Below, piece by piece: positions 41,091-49,626 of a DNA stretch of 64,000 nt. The stretch's first letter is position 1; the number at the start of each line of letters is the position of its first letter. Below the pieces are notes generated by a model. It saw nothing but the letters and a program-made list of their open reading frames with translations. It had not been told where the DNA came from and made no database searches. Both the position numbers and the translations under genes were made by a program. Source of the stretch: Aggregatilineales bacterium (lineage in GTDB: Bacteria > Chloroflexota > Anaerolineae > Aggregatilineales > Ch27); contig JARKOQ010000096.1 in the NCBI GenBank assembly GCA_029976005.1, positions 62,001 through 126,000 of the forward strand, written 5' to 3'.

Positions 41091-41901
41091 GGAGTCCTCC
41101 TGCCAATAAATGCTCAATTCGACCGATATCCTCAGCCAGGGCCACGCCGTAGGGCGTCGCGCTAAAACGCGCTGCTTCCGCGCGCCACAGGCCCAGCCCA
41201 TGCTCGTAACGGCTCAGGTCTTCCCTGGCCTCGTCCGGCGCCGATTCCGACAGGCGCGCTTGCAGGTACACGGCCATCAGCCGGCGGTGCGGCTCCAGCT
41301 CGATCGCGGCCGCCTGCCGGAGCGATTGGGCCGCCGCTTCCGGCTGGCCGGCGTACACCTGGGCCAGGGCCAGATCGGCCACGATCGTCGGCTGGGCGCG
41401 CCGTTCGAGCGCCAGCTCGATCAATGCCGCCGCTTCATCGAAGCGCCCCTGCGCCAGCCGGGTGCGCCCCAGGCCGTAGGCCGCGATCGGGGAATTCGGA
41501 TCGGCCTCGTGAGCCTGGACGAGCACCTGCTCGCTCTCGTCCAGCCGCCCGACCTGGCGGTAGGCATTCCCCAGCAGGGTCAATCCAGCCGTGTCCAGCG
41601 GAGTCGATTCCTCCGCCTCTCTGAGCATGCGAATAGCGCCCTCGAAATCCCCGGCCATGTACAGGCGGCGCGCCCGGCGCACCTCCGGATGCTGCCGCCA
41701 GAGCGTGAGCAGGATCATCCCCTGCACGACGATGAAAAGGGCAAACAGCCCCACGATGGCCGCGATCTGGACCTCGCGCGAGCCGACGAAAGACAGCCCC
41801 ACGAGGATCAGCGACACGAAGCCAAACACCTCAATCAGCCGCCGCACCCGCGCCGGAAGCTCGCGCCAGGTCGCGCGCGCCTGCATCACGAACCGGCTCA
41901 T
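41056..41901 (-). CDS. Membrane TPR protein C
   Basis: A 281-residue protein with two N-terminal transmembrane helices (about 22-40 and 45-68) and a cytoplasmic TPR array (about 75-215: A-R-R-L-Y-M-A-G-D-F-E-G-A-I, G-N-A-Y-R-Q-V-G-R-L-D-E-S). It ends with a signature shared with its two upstream paralogues: G-L-x-x-W, then Y-G-x-x-L-A-x-D-I-x-x-I-E-x-L-L. It overlaps the upstream gene by ATGA. TPRs mediate protein contacts; the partner is unknown. Confidence 0.75.
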   Translation of the reverse strand: MSRFVMQARATWRELPARVRRLIEVFGFVSLILVGLSFVGSREVQIAAIVGLFALFIVVQGMILLTLWRQHPEVRRARRLYMAGDFEGAIRMLREAEESTPLDTAGLTLLGNAYRQVGRLDESEQVLVQAHEADPNSPIAAYGLGRTRLAQGRFDEAAALIELALERRAQPTIVADLALAQVYAGQPEAAAQSLRQAAAIELEPHRRLMAVYLQARLSESAPDEAREDLSRYEHGLGLWRAEAARFSATPYGVALAEDIGRIEHLLAGGLHEPTEDLEAAP

Positions 41902-42788
41902 GCACCCTCCTGCCCGGTGTGCGACTCGTCCGCTTCCAGCAGCGCCCGCTCGATCTCCTCCAGTTCACGCGCCAGCCGCTGCCCATATGACGTGCCGGCC
42001 AGCGGCAGCAGGCCGGACTTCCAGCCTTGCAGCCCGTCGCGCGCGCTGACCATCTTTGCGGCGGCGCGGGCGGCCTGGCGGGCGTCCCCGCTTTCGGCGT
42101 AGAAGTTCGCCAGGTGATAGTACACCCGCAGCGCATACATCGAGGGCAGCCGGTAGCGCGCGGTCTGCTCGAATGAGCCACGCGCCGCATCGAGGTCGCC
42201 CGCGTAAAGCTGCATCAACCCCAACTCGGACAGAATGACCCCGGCATCGGGATCGAGAGTCACCGCCCGGCTCAACACTTCGGCCGCCGCTTCGTAGGCC
42301 GCCTGGAGCCGGTACACGTTGCTCAGGGTCAGATAGGCGGCGGTCTCCCTCGGATAGACCGCGACGACTCGATCCGCCACCCGCTGCGCGTCCGCCAGCC
42401 GCCCGGCGTACCCGTAGGCGCTGGCCAGCAGCATCAGCACGTCGACCGTCTCCTTGCCTTCGGCAAGAAGCTGTTCCAGGATTGGGATCGCTTCATCGAA
42501 CTTGAAGGCTTCGATCAGGCGGTAAGCTTCCCCGTAGCCCGGCCCCTGCCGCCGGGTCTGAAGCCCCAGCAGGAACGCGGTGCTAAGGAACCACACCAGG
42601 AACATCGCGATGGCCACCCCCAGACCGATCAGGGCGAGCGTGGTCAACTGCGAAGGGGTGCTGTCCGCGAACATGCCGCGCCGGTTCAGGATGTATTCCC
42701 CGGCAATCCCGCCCAGGAAGGCCACGACCCCCAGAATCGCCAGCACCAGCGGTATCCGGGTCAGTCCAATCAACAAACGGCGTCTCAT
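41898..42788 (-). CDS. Membrane TPR protein B
   Basis: A 296-residue protein with two transmembrane helices (about 12-33 and 47-73), TPR repeats (about 85-235: F-K-F-D-E-A-I-P-I-L, A-Y-G-Y-A-G-R-L-A-D-A) and the shared C-terminal signature (G-L-Q-G-W...Y-G-Q-R-L-A-R-E-L-E-E-I-E-R-A-L-L). Both ends overlap neighbours by ATGA, so the three TPR genes are translationally coupled. No enzyme motif is seen. Confidence 0.75.
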   Translation of the reverse strand: MRRRLLIGLTRIPLVLAILGVVAFLGGIAGEYILNRRGMFADSTPSQLTTLALIGLGVAIAMFLVWFLSTAFLLGLQTRRQGPGYGEAYRLIEAFKFDEAIPILEQLLAEGKETVDVLMLLASAYGYAGRLADAQRVADRVVAVYPRETAAYLTLSNVYRLQAAYEAAAEVLSRAVTLDPDAGVILSELGLMQLYAGDLDAARGSFEQTARYRLPSMYALRVYYHLANFYAESGDARQAARAAAKMVSARDGLQGWKSGLLPLAGTSYGQRLARELEEIERALLEADESHTGQEGA

Positions 42789-43798
42789 ACCCCCGCCTCG
42801 TCTGCCGAACGCATCGCATCCAGAGCCTGGACCCCGGCCCCATCCGCGAGACGCTGCACAAGCGCGATATCTTCCGCCAACACCTGCCGCAGCGCGGCCG
42901 CCTGCTCGCTGGCGATGATCGTCTGCCACTCCTGGATGCCCCGCTTCAGGCGGCGCAGGCTGCCCAATTCCGCCTCCGCCTCGGCCGTCTGCCCCAATCG
43001 GGCATGCGCGCGGGCCAGCCAGAGATGAATCAGGACCCGATGGCGCGCGTCCGGGCGGCCTTCCTCCAGGGCACGCCGCAGGTGGGCGACGACCTGATCG
43101 CTCATCCCCAACCGATCCTCGATCATGCCCAGGTTGTAGGGCATCACCCATTGATCCGGCTCAACCTCGTTGGCCTGCCGAGCGTGGATCAACGCCTGTG
43201 GTAAGTCGCCTTCCTGAAGGTAGACCTCGGCCAGACCGTTGTACCCGACGCCGGACTGCGGCTCAAGCTCGACGATGCGGCGGTAGTCCTGGAGCGCCTT
43301 GATAGGCTTGCCCTGCAGACGATACAAATCCGCCCGGAAGCGATAGTGGCTCGATTCGGCCGGCTCCGCACGGATCAGGTCGCCCATGATTCGGATAGCT
43401 TCATCGTATTCGTTCCGCCGGAGATGGCGGATAGCCTGTTGGTACTCCCGGCGCACATTGCGCCGCAGCACGATCTGGGCCAGGATCAGCCAGCCCACCC
43501 CGGCCCCCACGAACCAGACCAGGAAGTCCGGAAGCAGGATGCCCAGGCCGAATCCCAGCACCAGCGGGCCGATCGAGACGATCAGCGGCCGCCGGTCGAG
43601 CGGGTCCAGCCGGCTGAGCAAGACGCCGACTGCCCCCACCAGGGCGACAAGAAACAACCCGTTCTGAACCGGAATCACCCACGGGACGTCCGTCCCCACG
43701 GCCTGAAGCATCAGGCTCAGCGTCCCCGTGATCGCCAGCAGCAAAAACAGCCCCCAGGCCCGCCGCGATCCAAGCCAAGCGATGAAGCGCCGGAACAT
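42785..43798 (-). CDS. Membrane TPR protein A
   Basis: A 337-residue protein with four hydrophobic segments in the first 110 residues, then TPR repeats (about 120-265: N-E-Y-D-E-A-I-R-I-M, Y-N-G-L-A-E-V-Y-L-Q-E-G-D-L). A diverged form of the shared end follows (G-I-Q-E-W...L-A-E-D-I-A-L-V-Q-R-L). The ATG at 43798 follows AAAGGTGGGG. It is the first of the three tandem paralogues and lies 14 bp after the 224-residue unknown gene. Confidence 0.75.
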   Translation of the reverse strand: MFRRFIAWLGSRRAWGLFLLLAITGTLSLMLQAVGTDVPWVIPVQNGLFLVALVGAVGVLLSRLDPLDRRPLIVSIGPLVLGFGLGILLPDFLVWFVGAGVGWLILAQIVLRRNVRREYQQAIRHLRRNEYDEAIRIMGDLIRAEPAESSHYRFRADLYRLQGKPIKALQDYRRIVELEPQSGVGYNGLAEVYLQEGDLPQALIHARQANEVEPDQWVMPYNLGMIEDRLGMSDQVVAHLRRALEEGRPDARHRVLIHLWLARAHARLGQTAEAEAELGSLRRLKRGIQEWQTIIASEQAAALRQVLAEDIALVQRLADGAGVQALDAMRSADEAGV

Positions 43799-43812
43799 GC
43801 CCCACCTTTCCC

Positions 43813-44487
43813 CTAACCGCTGCGCGCGTATTCCGCCAGTTCCACCGAGAGATACTCCGCCGGCAGCACCCAACGCACCGGAACGCCATGGGCATCCAGG
43901 TGCAGCCGCTGATCGCCGATCTCAGGCATCCTCAGCGCGAAGCCATACCCAAGTTGTGGCCCGTCCGGCCCCGGCACGATTTCCCGCCGGTCAAGCTCGG
44001 CGTCCACCTGGAGCAGCGCGGGCCACAGCGTCCCATGCTGAATCCCTGGGGCCACCAGGGAAACCGTCTGCCGGCCTTGCAGCCGCCGGTCGTAACCGGC
44101 CCACAGGAAGTTCTCGGTGATCGTGTGCCAGCCGTAGACCTCGTAGCTGGCGGGCAGGATCATCGTCTGGGTCTCGGTCCCATGTACCACCAGGGCATAA
44201 TCCGGCATGAACCGGTACTCGACCAGGTCGTCGCGCCCATCCTGCCAGCGCCAGTAGAACACCATTTGCACGGGGCGTCCCTCCGGATCGCGCAGCAGGT
44301 AGCAGGCCGAGATCGGGGTCGTGCCGCCGAACACGAGCTGGCTCCGCCAGATCAGCGCGCCGTCGGGCAGAGCGTGCGCCATCCAGTACTCCTGGATGCG
44401 CGTTGATTTGCCCCGGCGCAGCTGGCGATAAACTCCATGCGCCACCAGGGCTTCGTCCGGCTCAACCGGCGGCAGTATCGTATCCAT
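43813..44487 (-). CDS. Conserved-looking protein of unknown function
   Basis: A 224-residue soluble protein, not recognised. It is rich in aromatic and beta-type sequence: Y-W-M-A-H-A-L-P-D-G-A, R-S-Q-L-V-F-G-G, F-Y-W-R-W-Q-D-G, Y-E-V-Y-G-W-H-T-I, L-G-Y-G-F-A-L-R-M-P. No signal peptide or membrane helix is seen. It could be a lipocalin-like or hydrolase-accessory beta fold; this is weak inference. It lies 34 bp after alaX and 14 bp before TPR protein A, so it is within the directon. The start ATG at 44487 has a distant AAGGA. Confidence 0.6.
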   Translation of the reverse strand: MDTILPPVEPDEALVAHGVYRQLRRGKSTRIQEYWMAHALPDGALIWRSQLVFGGTTPISACYLLRDPEGRPVQMVFYWRWQDGRDDLVEYRFMPDYALVVHGTETQTMILPASYEVYGWHTITENFLWAGYDRRLQGRQTVSLVAPGIQHGTLWPALLQVDAELDRREIVPGPDGPQLGYGFALRMPEIGDQRLHLDAHGVPVRWVLPAEYLSVELAEYARSG

Positions 44488-44521
44488 GCGGATCGGAATC
44501 CTTGTCGATGGACGGCAGGCT

Positions 44522-45247
44522 TCAGGCCTGGTCGTCGAGGGCCACGTAAATGCGCTTGAAGATTCCGCCTTTGTTCTTGGTCTCGGTGATGCGAATCCGG
44601 CCGACCTCGGCGGTGCTGGCAACGTGCGTGCCCCCGTCCGCCTGCAAATCCAGGCCCACGATCTCCACCGTTCGAATTTCGAGAATGCCTTCCGGAAGCA
44701 AATTGACTTTGGTGCGGATCAGGTCCGGAATCTGGAAGGCCTCGTCGCGCGGCAGAATCCGCACCCGGACGGGCCGGTTCGCCGCCACTTCAATATTAAT
44801 CTTTTCTTCAATCTCGCGCACCAATTCCTGGTCGAAGCGCTCGAACTCGAAGTCCATCCGGCCGTGCAGCGGCTCCATATTGCCCCCCGTGACGCTGGCC
44901 CCGTAGTCGCGCCAGACCACGCCGCACAGGATGTGCATGGCCGTATGGGTGCGCATCAGGGCATAGCGCCAATCCCAGTCGATCGCGCCGCGAACCAGGC
45001 TCCCCACGGCGGGTAGCCCCTCGCTTTCGAGCACGTGGAGTACCTCCGCCCCCGCCTTGCGAACCGCCGTGACCGGGATCGCCGTCCCGTCGATATCCAG
45101 ACTGCCCCGATCGGCCGGCTGTCCGCCGCCACCCGGATAAAATACCGTCCGATCCAGGCTCACCGCATGCTGATCGGCGTCGATGCCGGTCACCCGGGCC
45201 TCGAATTCGCGGATGTAGCTCTCCGTCTGGAACAGCAGCTCGGTCAT
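44522..45247 (-). CDS. Alanyl-tRNA editing protein AlaX
   Basis: A 241-residue free-standing editing protein of the AlaX-M type, which hydrolyses Ser- or Gly-mischarged tRNA-Ala. It has Y-P-G-G-G-G-Q-P near residue 40, the zinc motif R-T-H-T-A-M-H-I-L (H-x3-H), and L-Q-A-D-G-G-T-H-V near residue 200. There the usual Cys of C-x3-H is Asp, as in some AlaX proteins. The ATG at 45247 is chosen because the upstream frame has no motif. It is the first gene of the directon that ends with ileS. Confidence 0.9.
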   Translation of the reverse strand: MTELLFQTESYIREFEARVTGIDADQHAVSLDRTVFYPGGGGQPADRGSLDIDGTAIPVTAVRKAGAEVLHVLESEGLPAVGSLVRGAIDWDWRYALMRTHTAMHILCGVVWRDYGASVTGGNMEPLHGRMDFEFERFDQELVREIEEKINIEVAANRPVRVRILPRDEAFQIPDLIRTKVNLLPEGILEIRTVEIVGLDLQADGGTHVASTAEVGRIRITETKNKGGIFKRIYVALDDQA

Positions 45248-45305
45248 CGCCGTATGTCCTCTCCGGTCTTGCCGCCCGGCTGGGGCGGCCACGTCACGCC
45301 CGCCA

Positions 45306-45314
45306 AGCATACCA
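45306..45314 (-). promoter_or_regulatory. Candidate extended -10 promoter of the alaX directon
   Basis: Minus-strand TATGCT (45306-45311) is preceded by TGG (45312-45314). No -35 match is seen at the usual distance. Confidence 0.4.
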
Positions 45315-45442
45315 CACCGGCCTGCCCCAGAGGGATCAAACAATGAGATGTTTTTTTAAGAGCGATCCTGTAAACTATGGGCGTAATCAGGATCATGCGG
45401 CGTGCTTTCACGCGGATTGTCGGCGTAATGGTGGTCATGCCT

Positions 45443-45919
45443 ATGAACACCCCACAACAGATGCCCACCCCCCAGGAGGCCGAAGCCGTTTTGCGTCAGG
45501 CCGGACACCGCATCACGCCGCAGCGCCAGTTGCTGCTGGAACTGCTGCGCAACCACAAAACGTTCCTGGATGCCGAACAGGTCTACACGCTGGCCGCCAA
45601 ATACGAAGGCGACGCCAGCCTTGCCACGGTCTACCGCAATCTTCAGCTTTTTGTCGAGCTTGGCCTGGTCGAAGCCCGCTACCTGGACCCGGAACACAAG
45701 CGTGAATACTACCGCATCACCGGCGGCGCGGAGTATCATTACATGACCTGCCGGGGTTGCGGCAAGATGGTCCCCGTCGATCCTGAGATCATCCAGGAAA
45801 CTTCGCTGAACTGGGCCACCGCGCATGGGCTGACCCTGATCACCGCCCATGCCTGTTACACAGGCTACTGCGCGGACTGCACCCGCCAACGGGCCGGGCA
45901 TCCCCGGAACAATGAATAG
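45443..45919 (+). CDS. Fur-family metal-responsive regulator
   Basis: A 158-residue Fur-superfamily repressor. A winged helix (about 10-85: Q-A-G-H-R-I-T-P-Q-R, A-S-L-A-T-V-Y-R-N-L) precedes a dimerisation/metal domain with H-Y-M-T-C-R-G-C-G (C-x2-C zinc site), then H-A-C-Y-T-G-Y-C-A-D-C. Fur, Zur, PerR or Nur cannot be separated from sequence alone. The ATG at 45443 is preferred because GGTGG lies 8 nt upstream; ATGs at 45377, 45395 and 45437 are alternatives. It is divergent from alaX. Confidence 0.88.
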   Translation: MNTPQQMPTPQEAEAVLRQAGHRITPQRQLLLELLRNHKTFLDAEQVYTLAAKYEGDASLATVYRNLQLFVELGLVEARYLDPEHKREYYRITGGAEYHYMTCRGCGKMVPVDPEIIQETSLNWATAHGLTLITAHACYTGYCADCTRQRAGHPRNNE

Positions 45920-46033
45920 CCACCGAAAGATTGGGATGAGATTCCCAGTATCATATTGGCGATTTTTATGCTATATTAATTATGCTTTAATTCAACATCC
46001 CTCAAGTGTGAGCACGTAGTGCGGGCAAAGACC

Positions 46034-47134
46034 ATGAGTGGCAAAACTCGGCTGGCGATGTTCGTTCCTTTTCTGTCGCCCATCTTCCTGGGGATGGCGC
46101 CCTTCTTCGGCAAGCTCGCTTACCAGAGCGGCTCCGATCCTTTCACCGTCGCCGCCATTCGAACCGTCATCGCCGCCGCCATCCTGTGGAGCCTGTATTT
46201 CATCTTCTGGCGTCGCTACATCTTCATCTATCCGGCCGGCCTGCTGGGCTGCGTCGTCATTGGCACCGTCAACGGCATCGGTTCGCTGATGTACTACACC
46301 GGGCTGAATCTGATGAACGCCAGCCTGGCCCAGCTCCTCAACGGCATGTACATCGTGTTCGCCGTCGCCATCGCCCGGTTGGCGGGCCATCAGGTGACTT
46401 ACCGCACCATGCTGCGCGTTGGCCTGGCGCTGGTCGCCCTGCTGATGCTCACCGGGGCCTCCGCCGCCAGCATCAACTGGCTCGGCGTGGGCCTGATGTT
46501 GGGCAATGCCCTCCTGTTCGCCGGCACGATGCTCCTCAGCCAGCGCGTTCTTTTCGAGATGCCGGCCCAGACCGTGACCCTGTACGTGCTGACCACGATG
46601 GCCGTGATCGTGGTGATGGCGCGCGTCGCCTATGGCATCTCCGGCCCGGCCTGGGTTTTGAGCAGCAGCGCCATGTGGGCCATCATCGCCCTGGGCGCTT
46701 CCACCGCGCTGGCCCGCCTGACCATGTTCATGGGCGTCAAGAAGCTGGGGGGCTTGCAGACCGCCCTGATCGCCATGACCGAGATCGGGGTCTCCCTGCT
46801 GCTGACCCTGGCCTTCCTGGGCGAAAGCCTGACCTCGCCGCAATGGATCGGGGTGGGATTTCTGGCAGCCAGCATCCTCCTGATGCGCACCGACGAGAAT
46901 CCCCAGGGCGTGGCGCGCGACGCCACTTCCCTGCCCAACATGGCCGGGCTGACTCTGTTTCAGCAAATGGCCTTCGACCAGGCCTTTGGCAAAAACGGAG
47001 TCGAAGTGTCGCCTGAGGAACTGGAAGCGATCCGGCGCATGATGGGGGCCGCGGCGGATCAGCCCCCGCCGGCCAGGCCCACCACCTCCGACGAACTGCC
47101 CACCGCGCCCAAAGCCTTCGATCCCATGCCCTGA
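46034..47134 (+). CDS. EamA/DMT-family transporter
   Basis: A 366-residue drug/metabolite transporter with ten predicted helices in two EamA halves (about 8-140 and 148-290), e.g. F-L-G-M-A-P-F-F-G-K-L and A-S-L-A-Q-L-L-N-G-M-Y. The C-terminal 65 residues are hydrophilic, ending in a Pro/Thr-rich tail, longer than usual. The substrate cannot be told. The ATG at 46034 is preferred over a GTG at 46019. An AT-rich stretch (45955-45995) probably holds its promoter. It is convergent with the next gene, 7 bp apart, and no terminator is visible. Confidence 0.85.
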   Translation: MSGKTRLAMFVPFLSPIFLGMAPFFGKLAYQSGSDPFTVAAIRTVIAAAILWSLYFIFWRRYIFIYPAGLLGCVVIGTVNGIGSLMYYTGLNLMNASLAQLLNGMYIVFAVAIARLAGHQVTYRTMLRVGLALVALLMLTGASAASINWLGVGLMLGNALLFAGTMLLSQRVLFEMPAQTVTLYVLTTMAVIVVMARVAYGISGPAWVLSSSAMWAIIALGASTALARLTMFMGVKKLGGLQTALIAMTEIGVSLLLTLAFLGESLTSPQWIGVGFLAASILLMRTDENPQGVARDATSLPNMAGLTLFQQMAFDQAFGKNGVEVSPEELEAIRRMMGAAADQPPPARPTTSDELPTAPKAFDPMP

Positions 47135-47141
47135 CGGCGGC

Positions 47142-49580
47142 TCACTCGACCGTGATCGTGCCCAGTCGGGCGGCCATCCCGTCCGCGATCTGGTTCTGTC
47201 CGGCGACGGGCAAGGCCTCCTGCGTGCGCCAGTCGTAGACCTTGACCCACAGCTCGTATTCGCCCGGTGCCAGGGTATCGGGAAGTTGCAGCCCGTAATT
47301 GTCGCGGATGTAATCCCCGGCCGCCCAGGTATTCATGGGGCGGAAGAACGCCTGGGGCGCGCCATGCCGCTCCAGGACGACCCCACTCTGATTGACCAGG
47401 AAGATGCCCACGTTGTAATCCGTGGCTGGCGCGCGCTCGGCCCGCCACAGCAGGGACAGCGGCAGCACCTCCCCGGCCGCGTACGTCTCCTTGAGCGGGT
47501 CAGGTCCGGCAAACGGCCCCACGCGCACCCGCGCAGCCGGGATGTCGTATCCAACGAGGCGCACTTCGCCGCCAAAGACCGCGTCGACCGCTTGCTCCGG
47601 CCAGGCCATCGCCTGGCCCGGCGGCGCGTCGCTGTTCACGTCGAACAAAATCAGCCGGGCGGATTCGTCCGTCTGGACGGTCGTGACCGGGAAATAGTGG
47701 CGCGCCAGGAACCATTCGACCGGGCGGACGGTATAGCCGGTGAACGGCCCGCTGCTTTCCACCAGCCAGACCCGATCGGTGTATTCGGGCAGGTTCATCA
47801 GGAAGACAGTCACGTCCGGACGCACCAACCAGTCCTGATTGGTGCTCACCACCTCCGGCGGCTGCTCCGGGCTGGGCCGTTCGCCTGGGGCCATGGGCAG
47901 GGTATAAACCAGGTTCGAGCCCCGGTAGTAGTTCATGAAGAATTCGCGGTAGCTCGGATTGGACAGCACCAGGATATCCCCCGTCTGGGTCTGGGTATCA
48001 ATCAGGTCCAGCAGGTCGTGCAGCTTCGCCTGGTCGCCCAGGAAAGCCGGATCGGGATAGATGGCGCGCAAGCCCAGCCACAGCACCGCCGCCGCCAGGA
48101 CGATCAGCCCGGCTCCATACCGGAGCGCGGGCCGCGGGGAAGTCTGTTCAGTCCGCGACCAGTAGACAAGCCCGGCCGAGGCAGCCGCGATCAGTACCAG
48201 GGCGGATAGCGGCAGCCAGCCCGCCGCCCCGCCCACCCGACTCCAGGCGAAGTCCAGTGGGTAGTTACCCAGCACGCCCGGCAGCAGAACCACCGGGGAA
48301 TACGCGATCTGCCACGTCCCGCCCTGCCAGGGGATGACGCCGGCTTTCGCCAGTTCGGCCGGATGGACGTCCTGCCGGACGAGCACCCCCAGCAGTTGCA
48401 CCCCGACGCTGGCCGCCAGCAGCAGGACAATCGTCCAGCGTACCGCGCCGCTCAGGCTACCTTCCAACAGGCGCTCGATCACGGGCAAGACGGCCAGCAT
48501 CAGGAACGGGATCACCGGCAGCAGGTAGCGCGGGCCCCAGCCCAGGCCGCCATACCACAATTCGTTGCGGACGACCGCGTAACCTACCACAAAGGCCAGC
48601 AGAGCCACCACGGGCACCAGGGCGTCCCGCCAGCGTCCCTGGCGGGCCAGCAATCCCACACCACCCAGCCCCAGCAGGAGCACCGGCGAAAAGACCCACA
48701 GGCTGCGTCCGGGACTGAACAGGTAACTGAGCAGCGCGTAACCGATGAACTCGCCCTTGTCCGCCACGTCGGCCAGGCGGGCCAGCGGGTTATATGAGCG
48801 CGGCACCTGGATCACCTCCAGCACCGCGTTCAGCCCGATCAGGGCCGCGACCGCCAGAACTGCCGCGACCAGCAGGACAATCAGCAGGCGCTTGCGCCCC
48901 CCTGGCGAGCCGATCCGGGGAAAGACCTGGGCCAGGAAAATCGGGAGGCTGAGCATAGCCGCTTCTTTGGTCAGCAGCGCCATCAGGTACAGCACCAGAA
49001 AGCCGCCCAGCCAGCCCCAGGCGGCGCGCCGTCCCCACTGCGCGCGGCCCAGGTGGAGGCACAGCGAAGCCCCGAACAGCAGCAGCACGGCCAGCGGCTC
49101 GCGGAAGAAGAGCTTGCTGTACGGCCAGATCATCGTGCCCAGGCCGTAGGCCAGGGTCGCGATGATCGCGGTCTTCCGGCCATAGCCCAGCACGCGGGCA
49201 TACACAAACAGCACCCCGCCGCTGGCCGCGCACACCAGGACGTTCAGCAGCCACACCGCATGCAGCAGCCCCACGCCGGGCAGCGCCTGCCCCAGGCTGA
49301 ACAGGAACGCGCCAGCCATGATCTGCATCGGCTCGGCATCCACCAGCGGCGTCGCCGGCTGATCGCCAATGGAGAAATCGCGGATATTCGGGTAGTCCAG
49401 GGTCAGCGCCACCTGGGTGTTGCCCCGCCGGGCGAAGCCCTCTACTCCGTCGAACAGGGAGGCTTCATCCGTGCTCAGGATGCGCCCGCTGTAAGTCAGC
49501 CAGTAAATCCCCAGCAGCAGGACAGTCAGGCACAGGGCCAGGAGCGCATCGCGGCGATCGAAGGGGTGGGCGTGGGACAT
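47142..49580 (-). CDS. GT-C-like multi-pass membrane protein with C-terminal exported domain
   Basis: An 812-residue protein. The first 500 residues have about 11-12 membrane helices and resemble lipid-linked-sugar glycosyltransferases of the ArnT/PMT type. An acidic D-E-A-S-L-F-D motif follows helix 1, with E-P-L-A-V-L-L-L-F and R-Y-L-L-P-V-I-P-F-L later. The C-terminal 300 residues are beta-rich (T-V-F-L-M-N-L-P-E-Y-T, L-R-V-G-P-F-A-G, Y-E-L-W-V-K-V-Y-D) and probably lie outside the membrane. The acceptor is unknown. The preceding membrane-protein gene lies 46 bp upstream. Confidence 0.75.
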   Translation of the reverse strand: MSHAHPFDRRDALLALCLTVLLLGIYWLTYSGRILSTDEASLFDGVEGFARRGNTQVALTLDYPNIRDFSIGDQPATPLVDAEPMQIMAGAFLFSLGQALPGVGLLHAVWLLNVLVCAASGGVLFVYARVLGYGRKTAIIATLAYGLGTMIWPYSKLFFREPLAVLLLFGASLCLHLGRAQWGRRAAWGWLGGFLVLYLMALLTKEAAMLSLPIFLAQVFPRIGSPGGRKRLLIVLLVAAVLAVAALIGLNAVLEVIQVPRSYNPLARLADVADKGEFIGYALLSYLFSPGRSLWVFSPVLLLGLGGVGLLARQGRWRDALVPVVALLAFVVGYAVVRNELWYGGLGWGPRYLLPVIPFLMLAVLPVIERLLEGSLSGAVRWTIVLLLAASVGVQLLGVLVRQDVHPAELAKAGVIPWQGGTWQIAYSPVVLLPGVLGNYPLDFAWSRVGGAAGWLPLSALVLIAAASAGLVYWSRTEQTSPRPALRYGAGLIVLAAAVLWLGLRAIYPDPAFLGDQAKLHDLLDLIDTQTQTGDILVLSNPSYREFFMNYYRGSNLVYTLPMAPGERPSPEQPPEVVSTNQDWLVRPDVTVFLMNLPEYTDRVWLVESSGPFTGYTVRPVEWFLARHYFPVTTVQTDESARLILFDVNSDAPPGQAMAWPEQAVDAVFGGEVRLVGYDIPAARVRVGPFAGPDPLKETYAAGEVLPLSLLWRAERAPATDYNVGIFLVNQSGVVLERHGAPQAFFRPMNTWAAGDYIRDNYGLQLPDTLAPGEYELWVKVYDWRTQEALPVAGQNQIADGMAARLGTITVE

Positions 49581-49626
49581 CGAGAGGCCTTCTTAGAGAG
49601 GCGGCCCCACGGGCGGGGCCGGTGAG

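Noticed and set aside
45931-45990. Firm promoter for the EamA transporter gene
   Set aside because: Several -10-like boxes exist in this AT-rich stretch, but none has a -35 at the right distance.
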